A DNA stretch of 64,000 nt, taken from positions 5,555-69,554 of the forward strand of contig JAPLNJ010000723.1 in the NCBI GenBank assembly GCA_026692885.1, given 5' to 3'. The notes below the pieces were generated by a model. That model had not been told where the DNA came from, searched no databases, and saw only the letters and a program-made list of their open reading frames with translations. The position numbers were made by a program, and so were the translations under genes. Positions 1 to 9,876 of this stretch are shown here, piece by piece. Within the stretch, counting starts at the first letter, position 1; every line of letters begins with the position of its first letter. The stretch comes from Planctomycetota bacterium (GTDB lineage Bacteria; Planctomycetota; Planctomycetia; Pirellulales; Pirellulaceae).

Positions 1-2373
1 GCCCCAGGTCGCCACCAGGCCGTTGTCGTTGGCGGCGCACTTCTCCGCGGCTTGCACGAGAGTCTGGTCGAAGGGTCCGTACCAAAGCGGGCCGCCCGAG
101 ACATAACCGTCGCTCTCGCGGAACCAGCGTGGGGTGTTGCCCTTCTGGAACCAGGAGCCGGCCCACTCGCGGTAGCGATCGGCGCCCCAGTGCCAGTCGC
201 CGGGATGCAGGCCGATGACGGCCTCAGGCAACTCGCAGGTCTGCCCTTTCCGCACGCGGATCCATTTGCGCAATCCGAGTCCCAGCACCGCGCCGTCGGC
301 CGAGCCTTTGGGCAGCAGTTCGGTGGTGGTGAAGGTGTCGTCATACGATGAGAGGTAGAGTCCGGCGTTTTTGCCGACGTCATACAGGTCGACATAACAC
401 ATGCTGAGCATGCCCGGCCAGGTCCAGTAGCGCGGGTTTGCAAAGCTCTGGGCGGCAGGGTGCTGGATCTTCCAGCCCTGGGTGAATGGCACGATCAGCG
501 TGTCGTCCGCCGCGTCCCCGCCGATGGCAAGGTTGCCGAGCAGCGGGAAGTCCACCGCCACGATCTCGCCGCCGCCCTTGTAGTCAAGCTTCAGCCGACC
601 CCGGATCAATTCCGATTCACCCGCCTCCAACTCCCCCTTGACGAGGATCTCGCCGCCGTTGAAGCAATAGGTGAAAACGAACTTCTCGCCGCCCTGCCCG
701 AGTTTCTCGACCCGGGCGTCCTGCAACTGGCCATCCAACGCGGAGAGGGTCTCCAGCCGTCCCGCCTCCGCCACAATGCGCTCGGTGATGATGAAGAGCG
801 GCTGTCCCTGGTTTTCGGGTACATCATAGGCCGTGCCCGTCCGGGTGTTCCGCAGATGGCACAACCGCCCGGCAAGCCCCTTGACCTGGAACGAGGTTTT
901 CGCGCCGTTCACCGTGAAATCCGGGACGCAGCCGGGGACATAGATGATGCCGGGATTGAAGATGGAAAGCAGGTCGGCGGACCGCAGGGGAGCCGACGAA
1001 CCTGACGGGGACAGACGGAACCGCAACCGCAGTTCAGAGTTTCTTTCCGTGTCGACCGCCGAGAGGTCGAGATCGGCGGGAAGGGCGTTCCACGTCTTCC
1101 CGGCGTCTGACGACCAGTCGCCCTCGACCGTCGGCTGGGACGGAGACTGGGCCAACGCCACTCGGCGCCAGCCTTTCATTCCGTACGGCTTGAACGGGGC
1201 GCTGACCGCCTCGGCCGTGTCGGCGAGCTGAAGGGGGCTTGCCGTCAAGATGGCGCCGTCGTCAGGCGGCTTCTCACCGATGGGCAGGAGCGCGACCTGA
1301 TCGAGGCGGATCCCACCGTGCCAGTTGTTGAAAGTCCAGCTGTGCGCGCCGGTCGCCAGCGTGTAGGTCGGCCCGGGACGCCATGCCCACGTGTCCGCCT
1401 TCCACCCGTCGTTCGGCGTGGCGTCCTGGTTTTGGCGCGGGTCGCCGTCCATCGCCTCGGCGTGCGACCAATGCGCCACCAGCGGAATGCTCGCCCGATA
1501 CCACGCCTGATACTCCCCGGCGGCGGCCAGGTCGAACTCGAACGCGATGCCATTGGCGAAGTCGATGAACTGCCCGCAGGACGCCTTGGCGTCCGGACGG
1601 ACCCCGCCACGTTCGCTCAAGGTCAGTTTCTTGGCGTGCTCGGCCTCCATGACCAGCCCTTTGCCGCCGGGCGGTTGAACCGAGCGCGTGGACGGCCGCA
1701 GGACGCCGTTGCCGAAACTGCAGCCGTTGAGTTCGGTGAAGCGCAGCGAGGCCACGACCTCGTCGGCCTTCTCGCCATGGACGACGAGCGAGGCGTCGTC
1801 GATGTCGGCGGTTCCGTTCCACACATGGAAGGCGGCGGAGATGGAGGTGGCGGTCGGATCGGGAGTGAAGGCGAACTCGTACAGTTTCCATGCCGGCGAC
1901 AGAGTGACCTTCTTGTGAAGCGAGGGCAGCGTCACGGTCTTCCGCTCGCCCATCTTGAACTGGGCCAGGTCGGTCAAGTTGTCGGTGCCGCCGACGATCT
2001 CCACCCGGGACTGGTAGGCGTACAGCAGCAGTTCGCCCGTGCCGCGCGCCCAGACCGAAAGCACGAACGTCTTCTTGAGGTCGGGAAGCCGTAGCGGCTG
2101 ATAGACGGCCGCTTCGTGCTTGCCTTCAGGGATTCGAAGCCGCAGATAGTTTTTGCCGCCATGCGCGCCGTCCCGCGCCACGATCACGGCACCGGGCTCG
2201 TCAAGGCTGTGGTGCCGCCGCCAGCCGAACGTGGCCGAGTCGGGATTGGCCTCCTCAAAACCCGGATCGGAGAACAGTTCGACCGCCGGAGTGGAGTGGG
2301 CAAACAGGCTGCCGAGCAAAAAGGCCATTGCAGCCATTTTGGTGACGCGAACCGATAAGAACGGCATTTTCAT
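1..2373 (-). CDS. Secreted DUF6259-type glycoside-hydrolase-like protein, N-terminal part (runs off left edge)
   Basis: The minus frame is open without a stop from ATG at 2373 to base 1, giving 791 residues. The N terminus has a basic stretch and a hydrophobic segment (AAMAFLLGSLFA) like a signal peptide. Residues about 30-200 resemble a CBM4/9-like beta-sandwich (begins FSDPGFEEANPDS), and about 245-370 a second carbohydrate-binding-like module. The remainder (for example PLLGNLAIGGDAADDTL, then HPGDWHWGADRYREWAGSW) matches in layout the beta-sandwich plus barrel start of the downstream-numbered neighbour at 2602-6276, so I assign it to the same DUF6259-like family. It is likely an exported or cell-surface polysaccharide-active protein. 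An ATG two codons in is an alternative start; the upstream purine run is weak. The C-terminal part is outside the window. Confidence 0.72.
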   Translation of the reverse strand, partial: MKMPFLSVRVTKMAAMAFLLGSLFAHSTPAVELFSDPGFEEANPDSATFGWRRHHSLDEPGAVIVARDGAHGGKNYLRLRIPEGKHEAAVYQPLRLPDLKKTFVLSVWARGTGELLLYAYQSRVEIVGGTDNLTDLAQFKMGERKTVTLPSLHKKVTLSPAWKLYEFAFTPDPTATSISAAFHVWNGTADIDDASLVVHGEKADEVVASLRFTELNGCSFGNGVLRPSTRSVQPPGGKGLVMEAEHAKKLTLSERGGVRPDAKASCGQFIDFANGIAFEFDLAAAGEYQAWYRASIPLVAHWSHAEAMDGDPRQNQDATPNDGWKADTWAWRPGPTYTLATGAHSWTFNNWHGGIRLDQVALLPIGEKPPDDGAILTASPLQLADTAEAVSAPFKPYGMKGWRRVALAQSPSQPTVEGDWSSDAGKTWNALPADLDLSAVDTERNSELRLRFRLSPSGSSAPLRSADLLSIFNPGIIYVPGCVPDFTVNGAKTSFQVKGLAGRLCHLRNTRTGTAYDVPENQGQPLFIITERIVAEAGRLETLSALDGQLQDARVEKLGQGGEKFVFTYCFNGGEILVKGELEAGESELIRGRLKLDYKGGGEIVAVDFPLLGNLAIGGDAADDTLIVPFTQGWKIQHPAAQSFANPRYWTWPGMLSMCYVDLYDVGKNAGLYLSSYDDTFTTTELLPKGSADGAVLGLGLRKWIRVRKGQTCELPEAVIGLHPGDWHWGADRYREWAGSWFQKGNTPRWFRESDGYVSGGPLWYGPFDQTLVQAAEKCAANDNGLVATWG

Positions 2374-2423
2374 GCGTTTCCGTTATTAGTGTCTGTCCGC
2401 ATGAAGCTTACACAATTTCGCAG

Positions 2424-2579
2424 TTACGCAAGCTTCAATGCGCGCTCTTGCAAGGCGATCACGTCAATTGACGGAGATGAACCAGTGCCACAGTCGCGGA
2501 GGCCCAAGCCGATGATCACCGGGCATCTCACGTCCGGCGCAAAATCGACCATGTCAAAGATGGCAGCCAATCGTTCCAT
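2424..2579 (-). pseudogene. Remnant of acetyl xylan esterase (AXE1)-like gene
   Basis: A 51-codon ORF begins at ATG 2579 behind a strong AAGGAG ribosome binding site with a spacing of about 6 bases. Its product contains IFDMVDFAPDVRCPVIIGLG followed by LRDCG, which resembles the AXE1 (cephalosporin-C deacetylase/acetyl xylan esterase) stretch around the catalytic Asp, usually FD.VNFAPRIKCPV..GVGLID. Only about 30 residues match; the nucleophile Ser region and the final His region are absent, and the rest (SPSIDVIALQERALKLA) is unrelated. It lies just downstream of the DUF6259 gene at 2602-6276. I read it as a heavily deleted esterase gene from the same carbohydrate locus. Translation is possible but a catalytic function is not. 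Confidence 0.5.
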
Positions 2580-2601
2580 GGCGTTCTCCTTGTCTTTCCG
2601 T

Positions 2602-5600
2602 TCACTTGATCTCTGCGATGACCAGGTCATCGAAATATGCCGGTGAGGTTGAGTGGTTGTGGAGCGTCCGATAGAGCCCGCCGACAACCTCGCCGGTGGT
2701 GACCTCCGCAGTGAACTGCCGCCACTCGGTGCCGGTTTTCCCCTTGCCCAACTGTTGCCCCAGCAAGTTGGCATAGACGCCGTCCTTGCTCTCCGCCTTG
2801 ATCCAGACGGAGACGCGATAACGGGTGTTGGGCTTGACCACGCTGTGCACCGGATAGGCGCACGTGAACTGCTCGCCAGCCTGCGGTGCGTCGAGTTGCA
2901 GGCAGGTTTTGCCGGTGTGCGCGCCCTCCGCCAAATGCATTCGCTCGTAGGCCCAGGCGTCGCCCAGCTTGCGGCACATCCACCAGTCCGGCTTGCGGTC
3001 ACCGGCGCTGTCGCTCTCGAAGTTACCGTTGGGCACGGCGGGAATGACGGCGCGCACCAGAATCTGGCGCTGGCCGTCGAGCTTCGCCTCCGCCGTCAAC
3101 TCGGCGATCTCCGTCAGTAGCGCCTGGCCGTCCACCGTCACCGGCAGGAGGAATTCGCCCGTCGGCGGGATGTCCACTTCTGCGGCCGCCGTCACGGTCA
3201 GCGGCGCGGCCGCTGTGAGCTTGACGGTGCCGCGGATCGATTCATCCGAAAGATTCTTGAACCAGAGATGGTAACTGCCCGGGTTACCGCGGAGATCGGC
3301 GAGCACAGGCGGGTTGACCACCACGAAACTGTAGGTGCTGAAATTGCCTGCGGGCGTGCTAATGTCGCACCAGACGTCATGGCGGCCGGCAGTGGCCTGG
3401 GCGGGCGCGGTGACGGGCAGGGTGCAGGTGAGCGTGCCGCCGCTGGCGAACGGCCCGAAGGACACGGCAGTCGGCGTCGTCCAGCCCTTGGGCAGGCGCA
3501 GCGTGGCGGTGCCGGAGAGCGGCGTCGCGTTGACGTTGACGAGAGTGAGGTTCAGCGGCCGGGTCGCCCGCGGCGTGGTGGCCGGGTCAAGCTCCCAGCG
3601 CACCACCGGCGCCAGCCGGTTGGCCAGCACCACCGCGCTGCACTCGGACGCCGGCACGGGGAACGTGTAGCGGTCGCCCTGCTGCGTGCCGCGCATCGGC
3701 AGGAGCTTGCCCTCCAAGGTCCAGGCGTAAGCGGCGGTGATCGGGCCGATCTCCTTGACGTCCAGCGTCACCACGGCATCCTGGCGCACCGGCAAGTTGA
3801 TCAGGTTCACCACCGCGCCGCGCTGGCCGTCCTTGGCGTAGCGGAACCAGCGGCCGATCGTGCCGCGGAACGGCGCGTTCTGGTTCACCCCGGCATCGGT
3901 GTATTCCGGCGTCAGCGCCTGGCCGCCCGCCGTCACGGCCAGCCCGACGGTGTCCATGAACTGCGCATCGTAGAGCAAGCTCTTCACCGCGCGGCGCAGG
4001 TCCAGCAGGCGCGGGTCCTGCGGGAACTGCTCGAAGCGCGCGCCCACCTGCCAGATGAACCGGTAGCGCTCCTGACCGCCAAAGGCCGCCGCCGTGCCGC
4101 CGTTCCAGCCGCCGTCGATGAGCAGGTGCTCGGGGTTGCAGTAGCGGTAGAACTCCAGCCGGTTGAAGACGCCGGAGGTCATGTGCAGGTCCAGGTATTG
4201 CCCGTAGACATCGTTGCAGACTTCGCCGCTGGACGTGTAGTACGGGTTCTTCGCCCGCGACGTCGCCTGCATGCGGGCAATGACCTCCAGCGTGGCGCGG
4301 GTCCAGCAGCCGTAGGTGTCCGGGAAGTCGGGGTAGAGCTTGCCGTTGCCATAGATCATGTTGAACTGGTCGTAATACATCCCGTCCGTGCCCCACGCGA
4401 GATAGCGGCGCGTCCAATCGGCCAGCCAGTCGCGCCACTTCCGCGAACCCATGGCCATGCCGAGCTGCTCGAAGTAGTCGTGCTCCATGCGCGGGTAGCT
4501 GCCGTCGTAGTTGTAGGTCGCCACCTTCGCGTACCAAGCGTCATCCGGCACGGGGACGCCCTGCGGAATCCGCGATTTGGGGAAGGAGCCGATACGCGGG
4601 TAGTGCCCGTAGCCCGGCGACCAGAGGTGGAAGTTGTGGTAGGGCGTGTAGAAACCGCCGAGGGCCCGGCGGACCGCCATTTTCTGCACAAACTCCCCGA
4701 TGCTGCCCCAGGCTTGTGCCGGGTATAGGTAGAGCCCGCAGTAGCCGGAATCGGCGCCGTCGGTCATCTGCCGGTTGGCGGCCATCAGCGGCGAGGCCCT
4801 GTCGGCCGTGATCATGTCCCAACCAGTCAGGTTGGCGATGTTGGAGTCCTGCCCGATCCAGCCGTCGACCAGCCATTTCAAGTAAGCGGGCGGGTCGGGG
4901 CGTTTGAGGACCCGCGCCACGTAGGCGCGGTAGATATCCGCTCCCTCGTGCCAATCCGGCCCCGTGAGGGCGAGGCGGTAGACGCCGCTGGTCCACTGGG
5001 CGCGAGGCTCGCAGAGGATGCGTTGCGCGGCGGCCAGGGTAGTGCCGCCGGAGCTGTCGCCGCCGAAGACGAAGGCGTAGTCGTCCAGCTTCGCGTCCTC
5101 GATGCCGAAGTAAAACCCCTGGCTGTCATCCCACATGGCCATCCAACGCATGCTCGGGCCCCAGTCGGTCTGCGGGCCTTGCGCGGCGGGGTGTTTCCAC
5201 ACCTGCCCCCAGCACTTCGGCTCGAACATCCAATCGTCCGCCGCCTCATCACCGAGCTTCACGCCGGTGAGCACGGGGAAGCGGATCTCGCACACTTCGA
5301 GTTCGGTGGGATTGTCGATGGCGAGTTGCCACTCGGTCTGGCCGTCGGGGCGGAGCGTGACGGTGCTGGTCAGACGCATGCCGTTGGCCAGCCGGTGGCG
5401 CAGGGTGAGCGCGGGCGTTTCCGCCGTGCCGCCGACCGTCACCTCTTCCAGTTGGCTGCTGTACAGGTCGGCGGAGGCGGTCGGCGACGCGCCGGGCTTC
5501 TTGGTCATCACCATGGCCAGCGCGTCATGCAGCGCGGCGGCGCCGCTCACCGACTTATTGGCTTTCTTGTCGAAGAGGCTCTTCACGCCGTAGGGGTCCA

Positions 5601-6276
5601 GCTCCAACCGCAGGCGGGCGTTCTCCACCACCTTGACGTGGTTGAGTTCGGCAAGGTTTAGCTCCGCCTTGGGCACACGGGAAAACGCCACCCCGGCCAG
5701 CGCGAAGTCGGCGGCATGCACATCAAGACGCAGGTCGGCGCCATGTACGCGTTTGGTGAAATAGGCGAACGGCAGGCGGGCGGTGAGGGTTTTCCAGGTC
5801 TTGCTGCCTTCCAACTTCACGCCCTGCGGGCAGGCATCCGGAGTGCGCCACACGCCGGCAGGATAGGGATCATGCCTGACCCGCGGGTCGGACGAGTCGT
5901 ACTTGATCACCAGCGTCCCCGGCGCGCCATCGAAGTAACGCACGGTCAGGAGCACATCGTTGTCCCCGAGCCAGGCAGCGAAGGCGTTCCACGGCTCGGC
6001 GAGGAGGTAGAAATAGCCCAGCGTGCCATCGGCCCGCACCGACCGGACGCAGGCCACGCCATCGCGCGTTGCGGGGGTGAGATCGCCCTCCCCGCCGCCC
6101 TTGTCGCGCGGCGAGATGCCGCGGTTCTCGACGACACCCGTCGGGCCGAACAGGAGCCATTTGCTGTTGGCGGCGTCGTCCAACCAGGCGGGCGGCTCGG
6201 CCTGGACCCTTTGCGCCGTCGCCATTGCCACCAACGAGAGAACCACCACCGCGCACCGTGTCATGCGATGCTTCAT
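2602..6276 (-). CDS. Secreted DUF6259-domain glycoside-hydrolase-like protein with C-terminal CBM4/9-like module
   Basis: 1,224 residues. The ATG at 6276 follows AAGAAGGTGA, a good ribosome binding site. A signal peptide spans about residues 1-26 (hydrophobic VVVLSLVAMATA). An N-terminal beta-sandwich is followed, at roughly residues 430-830, by an aromatic-rich, Asp-rich (beta/alpha) barrel-like section with AWGTDGMYYDQFNMIYG, LIDGGWNGGT and RFIWQVGARFEQF, typical of DUF6259 proteins related to the alpha-galactosidase-like clan. Ig-like/NEW3-type beta domains occupy about 890-1080, and a CBM4/9-like module closes the protein from about 1085 (NGNFESDSAGDRKPDWW to YFDDLV). Probable role: exported hydrolysis or binding of a complex glycan. 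It sits in a one-directional array with 1-2373 and 6302-9871. Substrate is not predictable from sequence. Confidence 0.78.
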   Translation of the reverse strand: MKHRMTRCAVVVLSLVAMATAQRVQAEPPAWLDDAANSKWLLFGPTGVVENRGISPRDKGGGEGDLTPATRDGVACVRSVRADGTLGYFYLLAEPWNAFAAWLGDNDVLLTVRYFDGAPGTLVIKYDSSDPRVRHDPYPAGVWRTPDACPQGVKLEGSKTWKTLTARLPFAYFTKRVHGADLRLDVHAADFALAGVAFSRVPKAELNLAELNHVKVVENARLRLELDPYGVKSLFDKKANKSVSGAAALHDALAMVMTKKPGASPTASADLYSSQLEEVTVGGTAETPALTLRHRLANGMRLTSTVTLRPDGQTEWQLAIDNPTELEVCEIRFPVLTGVKLGDEAADDWMFEPKCWGQVWKHPAAQGPQTDWGPSMRWMAMWDDSQGFYFGIEDAKLDDYAFVFGGDSSGGTTLAAAQRILCEPRAQWTSGVYRLALTGPDWHEGADIYRAYVARVLKRPDPPAYLKWLVDGWIGQDSNIANLTGWDMITADRASPLMAANRQMTDGADSGYCGLYLYPAQAWGSIGEFVQKMAVRRALGGFYTPYHNFHLWSPGYGHYPRIGSFPKSRIPQGVPVPDDAWYAKVATYNYDGSYPRMEHDYFEQLGMAMGSRKWRDWLADWTRRYLAWGTDGMYYDQFNMIYGNGKLYPDFPDTYGCWTRATLEVIARMQATSRAKNPYYTSSGEVCNDVYGQYLDLHMTSGVFNRLEFYRYCNPEHLLIDGGWNGGTAAAFGGQERYRFIWQVGARFEQFPQDPRLLDLRRAVKSLLYDAQFMDTVGLAVTAGGQALTPEYTDAGVNQNAPFRGTIGRWFRYAKDGQRGAVVNLINLPVRQDAVVTLDVKEIGPITAAYAWTLEGKLLPMRGTQQGDRYTFPVPASECSAVVLANRLAPVVRWELDPATTPRATRPLNLTLVNVNATPLSGTATLRLPKGWTTPTAVSFGPFASGGTLTCTLPVTAPAQATAGRHDVWCDISTPAGNFSTYSFVVVNPPVLADLRGNPGSYHLWFKNLSDESIRGTVKLTAAAPLTVTAAAEVDIPPTGEFLLPVTVDGQALLTEIAELTAEAKLDGQRQILVRAVIPAVPNGNFESDSAGDRKPDWWMCRKLGDAWAYERMHLAEGAHTGKTCLQLDAPQAGEQFTCAYPVHSVVKPNTRYRVSVWIKAESKDGVYANLLGQQLGKGKTGTEWRQFTAEVTTGEVVGGLYRTLHNHSTSPAYFDDLVIAEIK

Positions 6277-6301
6277 TGGCTGTCACCTTCTTGGATATGG
6301 A

Positions 6302-9300
6302 TCACATCGATCCAGTTGTCGGTATTCCCGGATGCACCAGCACGCGGGATTCGCCGGGCTGGAGAATGATGGCGGTGTCCGCGAAGATCAGGCCCGGCAG
6401 AGCGATGACTTGCGACAGCTTCGCCGTGATGGGCTGGTCGGTCGGGTTGTTGACCGAGACGTGCCACAGCGGCGGAGTCTGTCCTTCGGCATCCTTCAGG
6501 CAGACGACCTCGATGAAGAGGTCCTTGCCGACGGTGTCGGCCACCACGGGCTGGCCCGCCACCAGGTGATGCAGCGCGGCTTGCCCGGAGTAAACCGGGA
6601 AATAGACACGGCCGTCGAAGTCCACCGCCAGGGAACGGAAACGGTTCTGGGCCTTGCCGTAGCGGCCCGCGCCGATGTAACCGTCCTTCTGCCAGAGGAT
6701 GGCGCTCCAGCGCGGATTTAGGCCAGAGACGCGGAACGGCAGGTTGGCGTCGAGATTATCGGGCGACCGCGGCACCTTGACCTCGGCGGCAGCGTTGTCG
6801 GCGGTCAGTTCGATCACGCAGGGGGGCGTGTCGAGTCGCTTGCCGCGGAGAATTTCCAGGCCGTCGGGCTGCTGGAAGTAACCCACCCAGCGCAGCAATT
6901 CATCGGTGCCCGCGATCGGCCTGTCCATCGGCCAGGCGCACTGAAACCATTCGACCGTGCGGGTTGCGCCCGCCTTTACCGGCAACCCCTCCTTCGGCAA
7001 ATCTTCCCAAATCCTCGCAAGTGTCGGATCGACGTACAATTCCAGGGGCACGCCGCGATTGACCCACAGCAGCGAATTGGCCTCGTTGGGCGAGATGGCG
7101 GCGAGCCAGTCTCCGGTGGCAAGCGTCCAGTTGAAACCCCCGGGCGATTGGCGGGAGCCAATCGGTGATGCGTCGCGGGCCTTCAAGATGCGGTCGCCCC
7201 TCCCCAACACCAGCAGGATGTTGGCCGGCATCTCCTTGCGCCAGCAATAGCCAATGCTGGAACTGGACCAATCTCCCGCATGGGTTAGCGTCAGGTCTTT
7301 CTTGTAGGTGTTGAGCTGGGTGTAGAGCGTGGCCGTGGGCCCGCCTGCCAACCCCATCGGCCCCCAGCCGGTGGCGGTGCCGGTCTGATACTGCGCCCAT
7401 TCGGTGTAGATACCGACCAAGTCCACCAGCGGCGTCGGCTCGATCGGGCCGTAGCCGCTCCAGGGATTGCGGTGCGGCGAGCCGGGCGGCAGGAGGCCGC
7501 GGCTCACACTCCGGCCGCGCCACACATTGTCGTCACAACATTCCAGCACCGGCGTCTGGCAGATCATCTGCGTCTGAACGCCGACATCCGCCTGGAAGTT
7601 CGGATTGACCGCTCCCCAGCCGAACAGCGGGCGCGAGGCCTCGCCGCCCATGCCATCCCACATGGCCCCGGCCTCGGGCACATGCGGAAGCGCGCCGGAT
7701 CGCGACCAGCCGGGGCCGCGGAACAGCTTCATCCCGCCACAATCGTTGACGTGGTCACTGCAGAACACGGCGGCGGGCGAGCCGTCATTCCAGCCACGCA
7801 ACGGATAGGAGACCGCCTTGCCCCCCTTCACATCGGTGGCGATCACGCTCATGTTGCGATAGAGCGAGCCGCTGAGAAAGAGCCGGGTAGAGAACTCCTT
7901 CGCGCCGTTGGGCAGGAACCGGCGGAACAGGTTTGTGCCCTCGTACACGCACACTGCTTTCAACCCCGTCTCGGAGGTCACCTGCAGGAACGGCGTCACC
8001 AGCATGCGGCTGGCGGCAAATCGCTCGCCGGCATAGGCGCCGGTGCGGTACATGCCGTCCGGCCAGTGCCGGATCAGCGGGCCGCTGCTCGGGAAGACGT
8101 TGGGGGCGTCGTAGGGCCCAATCCAGCGCAAGGCGTTCTGCCAGAGCGTCGCAACCGTCCCCGCGGCATAGGTAAACGCCTGACCGCCTGTGATCGCCGC
8201 CGCCAACTCCGCCGGCGAGTCCACCAGGTTGATGACCACCGGCGTGCCGTTTAGTGTCCCGGCGCTGGCCAGCAGGAACTGGTCGGTGACGTCCTCCACC
8301 AACTTGCCGTGGTCGTAATACACCACGCCGACCATGCTGAACAGGCGCAGGTCGTGCACCGCCAGGCCGCCGCTTTTCATCGGCCCGGTGAAATCGAACC
8401 AGCCCATGGAGTTCACGTCATTGCGCTGGGATTCAAAGACAAAATCAATGAACTTGCTGGAGTCCCAGGTGCCGTTTGCATTCCGCGGCTGGATCATCAG
8501 GGTCTTCTTGTCCGGCGAAAGATACTTGTCGTGGATGAAGAGCGGGTCCGCGCCGAAATTGAAGTACTGGTTGCCCAGGTTGCTCTTGATCCGGTAGCCC
8601 GCGACCAGCAAGAGATCCTTGCCGCTGTTGGCTTTGCAGTCGGCGACCAGCTTCGCCAGCTTCTCCGGGGTCAGTTGCGCCATGTCCTCGAGGAAAACAA
8701 TGAACGACAGCCCCTGTTTGCGCGCCTCGGCCGCATACTCGGCCACCGTGCCCTTTCCGCCGGAATAGGCGGTGCGCGGGCCGATCATGCCCTTGAGCAG
8801 GTTCACCGGCGGCGGAGGAAGGGCGGGATTGAGGTCAACCGTCTGAGGTTGAAGGTACGGAAGATTGCCGTTCGCGTCTTTCTTTTCCAGCGGCCGTGCC
8901 CAGCGATCCGCCGGCGTCTTCGCGCCGCCCAGTTTCCCGGAGGCCAGACTCGGTTCGGCCAGCCAGCGGAAGGTGTTGACCAGCAGCTTGCCAAAATCGG
9001 ACGGCGTGCCGTTCAGCCCCTTATCCAGCATGGCGCCGTTGTGTACCCAGGACAGGCCGGACTCGAAGTGAAACTTGGGACTCGCGTGGAAGAACGCCAG
9101 CCGCCCCGGGCCGAGGTCGCGGACGGCGAACAGCGCCGGCTCCGTGACGCTGGCCGGCCGCACAAACGGCGCGTCGTAGTACGGGATGCCCGGCTTCTGC
9201 TCCGGGAGGACAATCGCTTCCGTCCGGCTGCCTTTCGGCGCGCGCACCACCACGTTCCAGGTGTCGTCCACGTCGATGGGCCCGGCGACCATCATCCAGG

Positions 9301-9871
9301 TATCGCCGCCGAGCGGGTACCAGACGCCCGGGACGCCTTCGGAGACCGGACTCGCCGCCACGTTGGCGGTATGGAAGAATGACATCCCCAGGCGCGGATG
9401 CCTGATGATCTGGTCGGGCGGCAGCACCACGCGCTCGAGTGGCCGCCGCGCGCCCCAGCGAGCCAGCGCCTTCTGCGTCGTGTTGTAGAACCCGGCCCCG
9501 TTGGCATGCTGGACCAGATTGACCATCACGCCGCCGCCTTCGGCCAGGAACTGGTCCGCCAGCGCCAGCGTCTGCTCGAGGTTCGGCCCCGAGGCCGGCC
9601 CGCCCTCGGCTGCCTGCGTGACCTGCCCTTCCTGCGGGAAATCTAACAGGACCAGGGCGTTGTATTGCTTCAGCCGGTCCCAGGTCAGTTGGTTGTGGTT
9701 GATGCACTCCACCTCGAACCCGGCCGCCTGCAACTGCTTCATGTATTGCAGATCCGGCACGGCACCCCAGTTATCGATGAGGATGGCGGGGCGATTTTCC
9801 TGTGCTTGCGCACCGAGCGCGCAGACAATCGCCAACAACCCAAGCACGATCTGTTTCATAACGTTCTTCAT
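6302..9871 (-). CDS. Very large secreted protein of unknown function with GATase-like and PHP-like segments
   Basis: 1,189 residues. I choose ATG 9871 because it starts a clear signal peptide (KQIVLGLLAIVCALGAQA) and is preceded by GGAG and TTAGAG; the frame stays open 44 codons further up without signal character. The mature N terminus (RPAILIDNWGAVPDLQYMKQ, then YNALVLLDFP) looks like a ThuA/GATase1-like alpha/beta fold. Residues about 360-470 (GPRTAYSGGKGTVAEYAAEA, then LSFIVFLEDM) resemble a PHP-type metal-dependent phosphoesterase barrel, though I cannot confirm all metal ligands. The C-terminal half is beta-rich and unrecognised. It lies 25 bp upstream of the DUF6259 gene and probably shares its transcript. 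Function unknown; an exported carbohydrate-related or sensing role is only inferred from context. Confidence 0.68.
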   Translation of the reverse strand: MKNVMKQIVLGLLAIVCALGAQAQENRPAILIDNWGAVPDLQYMKQLQAAGFEVECINHNQLTWDRLKQYNALVLLDFPQEGQVTQAAEGGPASGPNLEQTLALADQFLAEGGGVMVNLVQHANGAGFYNTTQKALARWGARRPLERVVLPPDQIIRHPRLGMSFFHTANVAASPVSEGVPGVWYPLGGDTWMMVAGPIDVDDTWNVVVRAPKGSRTEAIVLPEQKPGIPYYDAPFVRPASVTEPALFAVRDLGPGRLAFFHASPKFHFESGLSWVHNGAMLDKGLNGTPSDFGKLLVNTFRWLAEPSLASGKLGGAKTPADRWARPLEKKDANGNLPYLQPQTVDLNPALPPPPVNLLKGMIGPRTAYSGGKGTVAEYAAEARKQGLSFIVFLEDMAQLTPEKLAKLVADCKANSGKDLLLVAGYRIKSNLGNQYFNFGADPLFIHDKYLSPDKKTLMIQPRNANGTWDSSKFIDFVFESQRNDVNSMGWFDFTGPMKSGGLAVHDLRLFSMVGVVYYDHGKLVEDVTDQFLLASAGTLNGTPVVINLVDSPAELAAAITGGQAFTYAAGTVATLWQNALRWIGPYDAPNVFPSSGPLIRHWPDGMYRTGAYAGERFAASRMLVTPFLQVTSETGLKAVCVYEGTNLFRRFLPNGAKEFSTRLFLSGSLYRNMSVIATDVKGGKAVSYPLRGWNDGSPAAVFCSDHVNDCGGMKLFRGPGWSRSGALPHVPEAGAMWDGMGGEASRPLFGWGAVNPNFQADVGVQTQMICQTPVLECCDDNVWRGRSVSRGLLPPGSPHRNPWSGYGPIEPTPLVDLVGIYTEWAQYQTGTATGWGPMGLAGGPTATLYTQLNTYKKDLTLTHAGDWSSSSIGYCWRKEMPANILLVLGRGDRILKARDASPIGSRQSPGGFNWTLATGDWLAAISPNEANSLLWVNRGVPLELYVDPTLARIWEDLPKEGLPVKAGATRTVEWFQCAWPMDRPIAGTDELLRWVGYFQQPDGLEILRGKRLDTPPCVIELTADNAAAEVKVPRSPDNLDANLPFRVSGLNPRWSAILWQKDGYIGAGRYGKAQNRFRSLAVDFDGRVYFPVYSGQAALHHLVAGQPVVADTVGKDLFIEVVCLKDAEGQTPPLWHVSVNNPTDQPITAKLSQVIALPGLIFADTAIILQPGESRVLVHPGIPTTGSM

Positions 9872-9876
9872 GTTCT

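Noticed and set aside
3268..4728. Long plus-strand ORF opposite the DUF6259 gene
   Set aside because: Arg/Ala/Gly-rich antisense shadow of a real gene in high-GC DNA; no family features.
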